Assembly (NCBI RefSeq): GCF_900129795.1
Contig: NZ_FQWW01000011.1
Span: 1-64,000, forward strand
Length of the DNA stretch: 64,000 nt
Direction of reading: 5' to 3'
Source of the DNA: Flavobacterium sp. CF108
GTDB lineage: Bacteria > Bacteroidota > Bacteroidia > Flavobacteriales > Flavobacteriaceae
The notes beneath the pieces are model-generated. The model saw nothing but the letters and a program-made list of their open reading frames with translations, did no database searches and was not told the origin of the DNA. A program made the position numbers and the translations under genes. Position 1 is the stretch's first letter. Every line of letters starts with the position of its first letter. Of this stretch, positions 45,377-54,400 are shown one piece after another.

Positions 45377-46408
45377 TCACCGCCTCGCAGGAAAATAATT
45401 CTCTTTTAAGATAATTTCTAACGGAATATAATGTGTACGTTCTACATCTTCCTGAAGAACCAGTTTTTTGTATAAATAATTGATTCCCATGTAACCTTGA
45501 CTTTCGGGTCTTTGGTTGATTAAAAAATCAATTACGCCTTTATTTAGGTATTCAATATTTTCATTTAATAAATCGTAACCAATAATTCGGATGCCTTTTA
45601 TATGGTTTTGTTCCAAAAATCTTGCAACAATATAAGCCCTTGAATTGGGTACAAAAATACTGCTGATTCCTGAAAACATCTCCAAATTCATTTGATCGAT
45701 TCCCGAATCTTTAATGGTGACTTCTGAAAATTTAAAATTCGTAAGTTCTTCATTTCCTTTAAAGAAAGAATAAAATCCGTCGATTCGCTGTAAGTAAACC
45801 GATGTACTTTCGATTTCACGGGTAATTTTAAAAATCAAAACATGTCTTTCATTTTTCACCGCAAAGCTGATTAATCTTCCGGCCAAATAACCGCTTTGAA
45901 AAGCATCCTGACCTACATAAGCATGATCGTCTTCATTTGAAATATTTGAATCGATCATCACAACGGGAATATTTTTCTTTTTGTATTCATTTAAAAATTG
46001 AACGGAATCTTCATAAAATATCGGTGCAAATAATAATCCGTCGCAATCGAACTCCAATACTTTTTTGACTGATTCTTTAAAAGAAGCTGCATTAAAATCA
46101 TAAAAGAAATAATCCAGCACAATTCCGAATTTGCTAAATTCCAAAGCAGCTTTCTCAATACCTTCAACCTGACTTCTCCAATATTCTAATTTTTCATATT
46201 TAGGAAGAAAAACCGCAAAATGAAACTTCTTATTTAAAGCCAGATTACTGGCGAGAATATTTCGCTTATAGCCAAATTCTTCAATTATAGCATTGACTTT
46301 ATCTACAGTTTCCTGTGCAGCCTGACCGCGATTATGTATAATCCTGTCAACAGTTCCGGGCGAAACATTGGCTAATTCGGCAATTTTTTTAATTGTTATG
46401 ATATTGAT
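45377..46408 (-). CDS. LacI-family transcriptional regulator with non-canonical start
   Basis: About 343 aa. The first ATG/GTG/TTG in frame is a TTG at 46144, which would remove the DNA-binding domain. Upstream of it the frame stays open to a TAA at 46415-46417 and encodes a textbook LacI HTH: TIKKIAELANVSPGTVDRII then HNRG, followed by the hinge FGYKRNILASNLALNKK and FHFAVFLPKYEKLEYWRSQV. Translation must begin at a rare codon; candidates are ATC at 46408, ATC at 46402 or ATA at 46399. The sugar-binding domain (PBP type 1) runs to the end, with YVGQDAFQSGYLAGRL. It is divergent from the uronate operon with a palindromic operator between them, so it is probably its repressor. Confidence 0.85.
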   Translation of the reverse strand: MNIITIKKIAELANVSPGTVDRIIHNRGQAAQETVDKVNAIIEEFGYKRNILASNLALNKKFHFAVFLPKYEKLEYWRSQVEGIEKAALEFSKFGIVLDYFFYDFNAASFKESVKKVLEFDCDGLLFAPIFYEDSVQFLNEYKKKNIPVVMIDSNISNEDDHAYVGQDAFQSGYLAGRLISFAVKNERHVLIFKITREIESTSVYLQRIDGFYSFFKGNEELTNFKFSEVTIKDSGIDQMNLEMFSGISSIFVPNSRAYIVARFLEQNHIKGIRIIGYDLLNENIEYLNKGVIDFLINQRPESQGYMGINYLYKKLVLQEDVERTHYIPLEIILKENYFPARR

Positions 46409-46460
46409 TCTTTTTTAGTTAAAATAATAAAAGCTCTTTGGTATAAATTATTTTTTTTAG

Positions 46461-46468
46461 CAAAAATA
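46461..46468 (-). promoter_or_regulatory. -7 box of the LacI gene promoter
   Basis: On the minus strand TATTTTTG matches TAnnTTTG; a TTG (46484-46486, minus) is 15 bp upstream. It overlaps the plus promoter region, so binding at the shared spacer could affect both genes. Confidence 0.5.
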
Positions 46469-46470
46469 AG

Positions 46471-46500
46471 TTGTTTTAGATTACAATTTACATACATTTG
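46471..46500 (+). promoter_or_regulatory. Promoter of the yhcH-uxu operon
   Basis: TTG at 46471-46473, 19-bp spacer, TACATTTG at 46493-46500: a textbook Bacteroidota -33/-7 pair. Transcription should start near 46505, giving a leader of about 95 nt. Confidence 0.75.
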
Positions 46501-46508
46501 TAAAATAC

Positions 46509-46522
46509 CGTGTGCGTACACG
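46509..46522. promoter_or_regulatory. Putative LacI-family operator
   Basis: CGTGTGCGTACACG: palindrome with 12 of 14 positions matching its complement and a central CG, as in LacI-family operators. It starts 8 bp after the TACATTTG box, that is on the expected transcription start, the ideal place for a repressor. Confidence 0.7.
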
Positions 46523-46599
46523 TAAAAATACACATAATATAAAAACGACATCTAATTTTTATATTATTTATTTAAAAACTAATTACAACATCATACAAA

Positions 46600-47052
46600 A
46601 TGATAATAGATTCAGTACACAATGCAGCAAAATATTACGCTCTGCATCCTAATTTTCAAAAAGCTTTTGAGTACGTAAATCAAACTGACATTGCAAATCT
46701 TGAAGCGGGAACTATAGAAATTAATGAAGGATTAAAACTAATTGTAATTCACGGCGACGGAAGTACGAGAGAAGAAAGCATTAAAGGTTTTGAATGCCAC
46801 GATAAAAACATTGACATTCAGATTTCAATACAAGGCCCTGAAACTTTTGCGTGGAAACCGAGAGAAAAATGTGTCAGTCCAAATGGCGATTACAGCGACG
46901 AAAGAGATGTTCGTTTTTTCCATGATAAACCGGATATGTTTTTTGAACTTCAGGAAAAGCAATTTGCAATTTTATTTCCAGAAGATGTTCATGCCGCGAT
47001 GATTGGCGAAGGCTTTTTGAAAAAACTGGTATTTAAAGTTAGAATCTCCTGA
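46600..47052 (+). CDS. YhcH/YjgK/YiaL-family sugar-acid handling protein
   Basis: 150 aa, no signal peptide. It matches the YhcH/YjgK/YiaL (DUF386) cupin-like family: GTIEINEGLKLIVIHGDGST, ECHDKNIDIQISIQGPETFA, the metal-binding-like FHDKPDMFFELQEKQFAILF, and FPEDVHAAMIGEG. YhcH homologues have been linked to anomerisation of acidic sugars (sialic acid), so a mutarotase-like role on a uronate is plausible here. First gene after the LacI-controlled promoter; an SDR and UxuA follow. Confidence 0.88.
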   Translation: MIIDSVHNAAKYYALHPNFQKAFEYVNQTDIANLEAGTIEINEGLKLIVIHGDGSTREESIKGFECHDKNIDIQISIQGPETFAWKPREKCVSPNGDYSDERDVRFFHDKPDMFFELQEKQFAILFPEDVHAAMIGEGFLKKLVFKVRIS

Positions 47053-47060
47053 CGGAGAAA

Positions 47061-47229
47061 AATTCCAAATTTTAAATTCCAAATTCCAAGTGAAAACTTA
47101 AAACATTATTTTTCAAAAATTGAAATTTGGGATTTAAAATATTGAGATTTAAACATAAAATCAAACATATATAAATATACTTTACTTTCCAGAAGTTTGG
47201 AATTTGGAATTTAAAGTATTGAAATTTTT
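47061..47229. repeat. AT-rich inverted repeat, AATTCCAAATT family
   Basis: Left arm AATTCCAAATTTTAAATTCC (47061), right arm TTTGGAATTTGGAATTTAAA (47196), with a partial third copy near 47121. It lies between the yhcH-like and SDR genes, inside the presumed operon. Confidence 0.85.
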
Positions 47230-47241
47230 AAATAAAACTAA

Positions 47242-48054
47242 ATGGATTCAGTATTTAAACTAAAAGGAAAAATTGCACTTATAACCGGAGGTGCCGGAGT
47301 ATTAGGAAGCAACTTTGCAAACGTTTTGGCAAAACAAGGCGTAATTGTGGGGATTGTTTCTCAATCGATTGAAAAAGCAGCCAAAACTGTAAAAGATATA
47401 GAAGCGAATGGCGGACAAGGTTTTGCTGTTCAAGCCAATGTTTTAAACAAAGAAGAATTAGAAAAAGCAAAAGACTTTATTGTTGAAAAATATGGTCGTT
47501 TAGATATCCTGATTAATGCTGCCGGAGGAAATATGCCGGGCGCAACGATTCAGCCGGATCAGGCCGTTTATGATATGAAAACGGATGATTTACAAAAAGT
47601 TGTCGATTTGAATATCATTGGAACTATGCTTCCAACTCAGGTTTTTGCGGAGCTTTTTGCGAAACAGAAATCAGGAAACATTATCAATATTTCATCGGCA
47701 TCGGCACAAAGACCTTTAACGAGAGTTGTAGGTTATTCGGCTTCAAAAGCGGCAATTGACAATTTTACACAATGGATGGCAGTTGAATTAGCTCAAAAAT
47801 ACGGCGAAGGAATTCGTGTAAATGCCATTTCACCGGGATTTTTTATTGGAGAACAAAACCGTGCTTTATTATTAACCCCAGAAGGGAAACTGACTCCAAG
47901 AGGAGAAAAAATCATAGATCATACGCCAATGGGAAGATTTGGAACTCCTGAAGATATTGACGGCGCACTTTTATTTTTATGCAGCGACATGTCAAAATTC
48001 GTTACAGGAACAATCTTAAAAGTTGACGGAGGTTTTGCCGCAACAAGTATTTAA
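47242..48054 (+). CDS. SDR-family D-mannonate oxidoreductase (fructuronate reductase)
   Basis: 270 aa. Short-chain dehydrogenase: cofactor loop TGGAGVLG (15-22), NAAGG, the catalytic Ser in NISSASAQRP and YxxxK in GYSASKAA, plus the C-terminal VDGGFAATSI. The insert NMPGATIQPDQAVYDMKTDD is what I recall from SDR-type mannonate oxidoreductases (the YjmF/UxuB alternative). Reaction: D-fructuronate + NAD(P)H to D-mannonate, cytoplasmic. The next gene is UxuA, which takes mannonate further, and this supports the call over generic SDR. Confidence 0.88.
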   Translation: MDSVFKLKGKIALITGGAGVLGSNFANVLAKQGVIVGIVSQSIEKAAKTVKDIEANGGQGFAVQANVLNKEELEKAKDFIVEKYGRLDILINAAGGNMPGATIQPDQAVYDMKTDDLQKVVDLNIIGTMLPTQVFAELFAKQKSGNIINISSASAQRPLTRVVGYSASKAAIDNFTQWMAVELAQKYGEGIRVNAISPGFFIGEQNRALLLTPEGKLTPRGEKIIDHTPMGRFGTPEDIDGALLFLCSDMSKFVTGTILKVDGGFAATSI

Positions 48055-48067
48055 GACTTGCTACGTT

Positions 48068-48157
48068 CCTGCAAGGTTTTCAAAACCTTGTAGGTATTAT
48101 TTTTTTATTTATATAGATGTATAATTTAGACCTACAAGGTTTTGAAAACCTTGCAGG
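48068..48157. repeat. Inverted repeat, CCTGCAAGGTTTTCAAAACC family
   Basis: Perfect 27-bp arms at 48068-48094 and 48131-48157, loop 36 bp; each arm is itself palindromic. The identical pair of arms occurs at 55548-55685. Between the SDR and uxuA genes. Confidence 0.94.
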
Positions 48158-48182
48158 AGAACAAACCAAAAACATATAACAA

Positions 48183-49367
48183 ATGGAACAAACATTAAGA
48201 TGGTTCGGGCCAAATGATCCTGTTTCTTTACAAGATATTGCACAAACCGGAGCAACCGGAATTGTTACGGCTTTACACCATATTCCAAACGGAGAAGTTT
48301 GGAGCATTGACGAAATCATTCAACGAAAAGTGGAAATTGAACACGAAAACGGAGATCCTAAAAAAGGGGCTTCGGGTTTGACTTGGTCGGTTGTGGAAAG
48401 TATTCCGGTACACGAAGACATTAAAAAACAAACGGGAAATTATCTTCAATACATTGAAAATTATAAGGAAAGCATTCGTAATCTGGCTTTATGCGGAATA
48501 AAATGCGTGTGTTATAATTTTATGCCGGTTTTAGACTGGTCAAGAACCGATTTGTCGTATACAGTTGAAGACGGATCGAAAGCTTTACGTTTTGACATTA
48601 ATGCTTTTGCGGCTTTTGAATTATTCATTTTGAAAAGACCGGGCGCAGAAAAAGAATATTCTGCAGAGCAGACTCAAAAAGCCAAAAGCTATTTTGAAGC
48701 GATGACAGATGACGATAAAGTAAAGCTGCAAAGAAACATTCTGGCTGGACTTCCGGGTGCTGAAGAAGCTTATTCTGTTGAAGATTTTCTAGTTACTTTA
48801 AGTGGTTACCATCATATTGACAGACAGGCTTTAAAAGATAATTTATTCTATTTTCTACAACAGATTATTCCGGTTGCCGAAAGTAAAGGTGTTTTGATGG
48901 CGATTCATCCTGACGATCCGCCCTACCCGATTTTAGGTTTGCCGAGAGTTGTGAGTACGGAGGAAGATTTGATTGAATTAATGAATGCTGCGCCTTCTAA
49001 ATCAAACGGGTTTACAATGTGTACAGGTTCGTATGGCGTAAGAGCGGATAATGATTTACCGGGAATTGTGAGACGTCACGGTGATAAAATGAATTTTATT
49101 CATTTAAGAAGTACACAAAGAGATGAAGAAGGAAGTTTCTATGAAGCAAATCATCTTGAAGGTGATGTTGATATGTACGAAGTTGTAAAAGCGATTTTGG
49201 AAGTGGAGAAAAGAAACAAGAGCAAATTGCCAATGCGCCCAGATCACGGACATCAAATGCTGGATGATTTAAAGAAAAAAACAAATCCGGGGTATTCCGC
49301 AATTGGCCGTTTACGAGGTCTTGCAGAATTACGAGGACTTGAATTAGGGATTAAGCGATCCGTGTAA
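48183..49367 (+). CDS. uxuA: Mannonate dehydratase
   Basis: 394 aa, the same length as E. coli UxuA. Reaction: D-mannonate to 2-keto-3-deoxy-D-gluconate plus water (EC 4.2.1.8). Family signs: the opening TLRWFGPNDPVSLQDIAQTG, ALHHIPNGEVW, GIKCVCYNFMPVLDWSRTDL, the metal-site stretches MAIHPDDPPYPILGLPR and NFIHLRSTQRD, and MRPDHGHQMLDD at the C-terminus. Cytoplasmic. It follows the mannonate oxidoreductase, giving fructuronate to KDG; the glucuronate isomerase, KDG kinase and aldolase are not in the window. Confidence 0.96.
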   Translation: MEQTLRWFGPNDPVSLQDIAQTGATGIVTALHHIPNGEVWSIDEIIQRKVEIEHENGDPKKGASGLTWSVVESIPVHEDIKKQTGNYLQYIENYKESIRNLALCGIKCVCYNFMPVLDWSRTDLSYTVEDGSKALRFDINAFAAFELFILKRPGAEKEYSAEQTQKAKSYFEAMTDDDKVKLQRNILAGLPGAEEAYSVEDFLVTLSGYHHIDRQALKDNLFYFLQQIIPVAESKGVLMAIHPDDPPYPILGLPRVVSTEEDLIELMNAAPSKSNGFTMCTGSYGVRADNDLPGIVRRHGDKMNFIHLRSTQRDEEGSFYEANHLEGDVDMYEVVKAILEVEKRNKSKLPMRPDHGHQMLDDLKKKTNPGYSAIGRLRGLAELRGLELGIKRSV

Positions 49368-49370
49368 AGT

Positions 49371-49588
49371 TTTGCCACGAAGGCGCAAAGGCGCGAAGGT
49401 TTTTTTTAAGTCACTCCCGATAGCTATCGAGATAAAAGGATTAAAAAGATTCTTTCACGCAGATTTGGCAGATTATAGCAGATTTTATTTTGAATAAATT
49501 ATCTGCGTTCATCTGTTTAAATCTTTTTTAAAATCTGCGTGAAAGAAAAAACAAAAAACCTTTGCGCCTTTGCGCCTTCGTGGCAAAC
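49371..49588. repeat. Nested fold-back repeat, TTTGCCACGAAGGCGCAAAG family
   Basis: Outer arms about 35 bp: TTTGCCACGAAGGCGCAAAG (49371) and its complement ending at 49588. Inner arms TTCTTTCACGCAGATT (49450) and AATCTGCGTGAAAGAA (to 49547). Starts 3 bp after the uxuA stop. Confidence 0.93.
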
Positions 49589-49616
49589 CACAATAAAACT
49601 AACTAACCACAAAACC

Positions 49617-51245
49617 ATGATTCGCCAAACCATCCTTATATCCTGCAGCCTTTTTATGAACGCTGTATTGGCGCAGGAAATACCTAAAATTATTACTTCA
49701 AAAACAGATTACCTTCCTGATTTTAGTTTTGCGGGATATCATTTCGGCGAAAGCCAAATTCCTGAAACTAACGGGAAAATTATAAATGCTGTTGATTTTG
49801 GCGTAAAAGCAAACGACAATTTAGACGATTCAAAAGCTTTATTGAAGGCTTTAAAAGCAGCCAATGCTGTTGACGGAAATGTTATTTTACAATTGCCTCA
49901 AGGCAAAATTATTCTGAGTGAAATTGTCTATATCGAAAGAAGCAATTTTGTGCTTCGCGGTACAGGTTCTGGTGAAAACGGAACTGAAATTTACTGCCCA
50001 AGACCAATGATGTATATTAAAGATCCTGAATCTTTGGCGGAACTTCGTGAATATCTTACCTCTTTTGATAAAAGACAACGCGAACCTGAAAATAATGTCG
50101 ATTTGCCTTTTTCGCAATATGCGTGGTCTGGCGGTTTTATCTGGACACAAATTCCGGGTGAGCGTGTAAAATCTTATTTGGATAAATACGAACCGGATTC
50201 TAATGTTTTGGCGAAAGTCAGTTCTGGGAAAATGGGCGAATTTACGATCAATGTTTCTGATGTAAAAAATCTAAAAGTTGGTGATATTGTCGAATTGCAA
50301 TTGTTTAATAAAGATGGTGAAAATGGCGAAATCATTAAAGATTTATATCAGGGTGCAAAAGTAAAACCGGGTTCACATCATTGGCAGTTTCCAAAACTTC
50401 CAATTGTGAGACAACAAGTTGAAATTGTGAAGATTTCAAATTCTAAAATTACGATTAAAACTCCATTAACCATTTCAATAAAACCAAGTTATCAGGCACA
50501 ATTGGTAGAATGGAAACATTTAAACGAAGTAGGAATCGAACATCTTCGCTTTACTTTTCCTGATATTCCGAGAGTGGCGCACCACGTTGAACCGGGGAAT
50601 AATGCTATTTTCCTGACTCGCCTTTTTAACAGCTGGGTTAATGATGTAAAAATCACAAATGCCGATAGTGCAATTTTAGGCGAAGAAATATCAAATGTTA
50701 CGGTTCAGAATATTATTACCGACGGCCCTCATTTATCACATTATACGGTAACTTTAGGAGGTGTTCATAATGTTTTGGTGAAGAATCTTAAAATCTACAA
50801 TAAAGCGGTTCATCCGTTGAGTTTCAATACTTTTTCTACTAAAAATGTATATCAGGATTGTGAAATATTTGCCGATGCGCTTTTAGATCAGCATTCCGGT
50901 GCGAATCATCAAAATTTGTTTGATAATATCACGGTTCATATTACGGCTGATAAAAACAATAGTTATTTTTTATTTGGCGGCGGCGGTGCTGATTACTGGA
51001 AACCTTCGCATGGGCCTTTCAGTACGTTTTGGAATTTGAATGTACAAGTCGAAAATCCAGATCAGTCAAAACCTGTTCTATTATACGGAATGAAAGACGG
51101 TGCTTTTGCCAGAATTATTGGAGTACACGGAAATACAAAATTTGAAATCAAATACGATGTCGATCCATATATTGAATTTTTAAACACGCCGATAGACAAA
51201 ATCCCATCGCTTTATGATTATCAATTAAAAAAGCGATTGAAGTAA
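49617..51245 (+). CDS. Secreted right-handed beta-helix protein, putative polysaccharide lyase
   Basis: 542 aa from the ATG at 49617. The frame extends to 49539, but that part is encoded by repeat DNA, whereas MIRQTILISCSLFMNAVLAQ is a signal peptide. The N-terminal region VDFGVKANDNLDDSKALLKA and FVLRGTGSGENGTEIYCP are pectate-lyase-3-like (PF12708). Strand repeats follow (VTVQNIITDGPHLSHYTVTL, VLVKNLKIYNK and CEIFADALLDQHSGANHQNL). The middle has an insertion (about 180-290). It could be a lyase producing the unsaturated uronate ends that GH88 removes, but I cannot place it in a known lyase family. Start is 29 bp after the fold-back. Confidence 0.75.
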   Translation: MIRQTILISCSLFMNAVLAQEIPKIITSKTDYLPDFSFAGYHFGESQIPETNGKIINAVDFGVKANDNLDDSKALLKALKAANAVDGNVILQLPQGKIILSEIVYIERSNFVLRGTGSGENGTEIYCPRPMMYIKDPESLAELREYLTSFDKRQREPENNVDLPFSQYAWSGGFIWTQIPGERVKSYLDKYEPDSNVLAKVSSGKMGEFTINVSDVKNLKVGDIVELQLFNKDGENGEIIKDLYQGAKVKPGSHHWQFPKLPIVRQQVEIVKISNSKITIKTPLTISIKPSYQAQLVEWKHLNEVGIEHLRFTFPDIPRVAHHVEPGNNAIFLTRLFNSWVNDVKITNADSAILGEEISNVTVQNIITDGPHLSHYTVTLGGVHNVLVKNLKIYNKAVHPLSFNTFSTKNVYQDCEIFADALLDQHSGANHQNLFDNITVHITADKNNSYFLFGGGGADYWKPSHGPFSTFWNLNVQVENPDQSKPVLLYGMKDGAFARIIGVHGNTKFEIKYDVDPYIEFLNTPIDKIPSLYDYQLKKRLK

Positions 51246-51455
51246 TTTTTTTTTTAATCTCGCAAAGTCGCTAAGACGCAAAGTTTTATTTGTTCATTTT
51301 CATGATTAATAAGTATTCTTTGTCATTTCTACGAAGGAGAAAAAACTTTGTGTTCCAGCGGTTGAAACCGCTGGCTGTGTTTTAAATTCTATATCAATAT
51401 AAAAACCTTTGAACCTCTGATCCTTTGCCTCTTTGAACCTAAAAAAATAAATGCT
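51246..51455. repeat. Spacer with CGCAAAG words and CAGCGGTTGAAACCGCTG palindrome
   Basis: Contains TCGCAAAGTCGCTAAGACGC near 51259, a palindrome CCAGCGGTTGAAACCGCTGG (about 51356) of the same design as the GTGGG palindromes at 45216, and a CCTTTGAACCTCTGATCC word. No gene seen. Minus-strand frames over the start of the next gene are not supported. Confidence 0.7.
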
Positions 51456-54400
51456 ATGAAATACAAAATAGCTTTTCTCGTAACCGTACTTATTTTCGGA
51501 AATATGTTTTCCCAAAATAAATACCGCCTTAAAAATATTTCTACAACCGACGGGCTTTCGCAGAGTTCTGTTATTGCCATACATCAGGATAAGTTTGGGC
51601 AGATGTGGTTTGGTACGCGCGACGGATTGAATAAATACGACGGCAGCCGATTTACGATTTTCAGGAATGATGTTAATGATAAATCTTCCATCAGCAACAA
51701 TGATATTCTGGCAATTGTAGAAGACAATTCGGGAAAAATCTGGGTTGGAACTTACAATGGTTTGAATTGTTATGATCCGGTTTCTAGCAAATTTACCAGA
51801 TATCTGCATACCAAAGCCAATCATACGATAAGCAATAATGCGGTTTGGACGATTAAAGAAATTGGTAACGAAATGTGGTTCGGTACTTCAAAAGGATTGA
51901 CAATTTTGAATAAAAAAACTGGAAATTTTACTTCGGTTTTTCATTCAGATACCGATACTTCTACGCTTCCGAGCAATAATATTCTAAGTATTGTAAAAAC
52001 AAAAAAAGGCGAAATCTGGATTGGAACAACAAAAGGTTTATGTCAATTAACAAGCAGAAAAGGCAGTAAATTTTCGTTTAAAAACTATCCGTTAAATCCT
52101 GTTGATTTATTAACGGTACAATCGGTTATTGAAGATAAAACTGGTAATTTATGGGTTGGGACAAAAAACAAAGGACTTTTAAAATTCGATCAAAAACAAA
52201 AAGCTTTTGTTTCTTTTTTAGATGCCGCGAAATTCAGCGAACTCAATACTGATATTCGATCTTTAATAATTGACAAGCAAGGTTCTTTATGGATTGGTGC
52301 TTATGACGGAATTTATATTTTAGGACAAAATAAAAGTCTGCAAAAAATAAACAACAGCAATAACAACAACGGAATCGACAAAGTAAAATCTGTTTATATG
52401 GATAAAAAAGGTTCGATCTGGATTGGCTGTTATTACAAAGGCGTGAATCTTTGGGACGTTTCAAATGTCAATTTCTCTAATTACAATCAAAATTCGAAAA
52501 AGATTCCGATGAGTTTTGATGTGGTAAGCTCAATAATTGCCGATAAAAATCATAATATTTATTTTGGAACCGAAGGCGGCGGTATCACAATTTACAATCA
52601 AAATACCGAAGCCGTAAGTTATATCAACAGCAAAACGGGTCAGGCCAATAAAAATGACATTAAATCGATGTGTCTTTCTGACGATCATATTTTGTGGATT
52701 GGAACTTTTAGCAAAGGTTTATCAGCTTACAACACGATTTCAAAAAGAATTGAAGACAATCGAATTACCCAAGATTTATTGACATTATTGAAAGAAAGCG
52801 GTGTTTATTCGCTTAAAACAGAAGGTTCTGTTTTATGGATTGGAACTTTCGGAAAAGGTTTAATTCGTTACGATACAGCAAATAAGATTTTTCAAATTAT
52901 CGGAAATGACAATACAAAACCTGTTTTTCTAACCAATAATATTGTTCGAACTATTTTAGTTGACAAACAAAATTACGTTTGGGTTGGAACTCAAAATGGT
53001 TTAAACCGAATTCCGTTAAAAAATTTCAATCCGCAGCAATATAAAATTCAGCATTTCTTTTATGATCATGCCGCTTTGTCCGGCGACGACATTTTGACTT
53101 TGTTTCAGGATTCTCAACATAAAATATGGGTGGGAACAAAAGCAAAAGGATTGCATTATTTTGATGGAAAAAAATTCATTCACATCAATCTTAAAGTAGG
53201 AAATACGGTAATCACTTCTATTCATTCTATTTTAGAAGATGATGATAAAAACTTATGGATCAGTACTAATTTGGGAATTATCAAATACAATACAACGAAA
53301 AAAAATATTGTAATTTATGATCAAAAAGACGGATTGGCGAGTAATGAATTCAATGATAACTCGGCTTTAAAATTAGATTCGAATCAGTTTTATTTCGGAA
53401 GTCCGTCTGGAGCTACCTATTTTGATGCTGCAAAAATTTCCTTAAATCAATATGCACCGCAGGTTTTAATTACCGATTTGAAAATCAAAAACGAAACTGT
53501 AAATCCAAGTGATGAAGATGGAATTTTAGAAAAAAGCATTGGTTTTACTCAAACTATTACTTTGGATTATGATAAGGCGAATTTCTCTATAAACTTTGCG
53601 ATTCCAAATTACATTCGATCAAAAAACAATCAATACAGTTATCGTTTAATTGGTTTGGAAAATAACTGGACAACGACTAAAAATGCCGAAGCTAATTTTG
53701 CGATTCAAAATCCGGGAACTTATGTTTTTGAAGTTCGCGGCGCTAATAACGATGGTGTTTGGAACAAAACTCCGGCTACACTTACCGTTGTTGTAAATCC
53801 GGCTCCGTGGCGCAGTATCTGGGCGTTTTTACTGTACGGAATTGTAATTGGTTTAGGATTATATGGTTTGATCTGGATTATGAAATCGAAAGCGAGACTG
53901 AAACAGAAACTGGAACTGGAATATCTTGAAACGAAACGTATTGAAGAAAATAACCGTGCAAAACTGGATTTCTTCACTAATATTTCTCATGAATTCAGAA
54001 CGCCTTTAACGTTGATTTTAGGACCGTTACAGCAAATTCTGGCAGATTATAACGGAACGAATGAAATGTATAAAAAGCTTTTGGTGATTGAAGGAAGCGC
54101 GAATCATCTTTTAAGCTTAATTAATCGTTTAATGGATTTCAGAAAACTTGAAAATGATCAGGTTACATTAGAATCTGCTAACGGAAATATTGTAAAATTC
54201 ACCAAAGAAATCTTTTTATCGTTTATTGAATATGCCAAAGACGGCGGTTACGATTATACTTTTGAAACTTCGGATGAAGAAATATCGGTTTATTTTGACC
54301 GATATAAATTAGAGCGTGTATTTTATAATTTGATTTCGAATGCATTCAGATATACGCCAAAAGGCGGAACGATCAACATTAAAATAAATCACGATCAGGA

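Noticed and set aside
45377..46144. LacI gene as a truncated pseudogene lacking its HTH
   Set aside because: The upstream frame is open and encodes the full HTH; only the start codon is unusual.
51306..51824. 172-aa minus-strand frame over the HTCS start
   Set aside because: Antisense to a clearly coding signal peptide and propeller blades.
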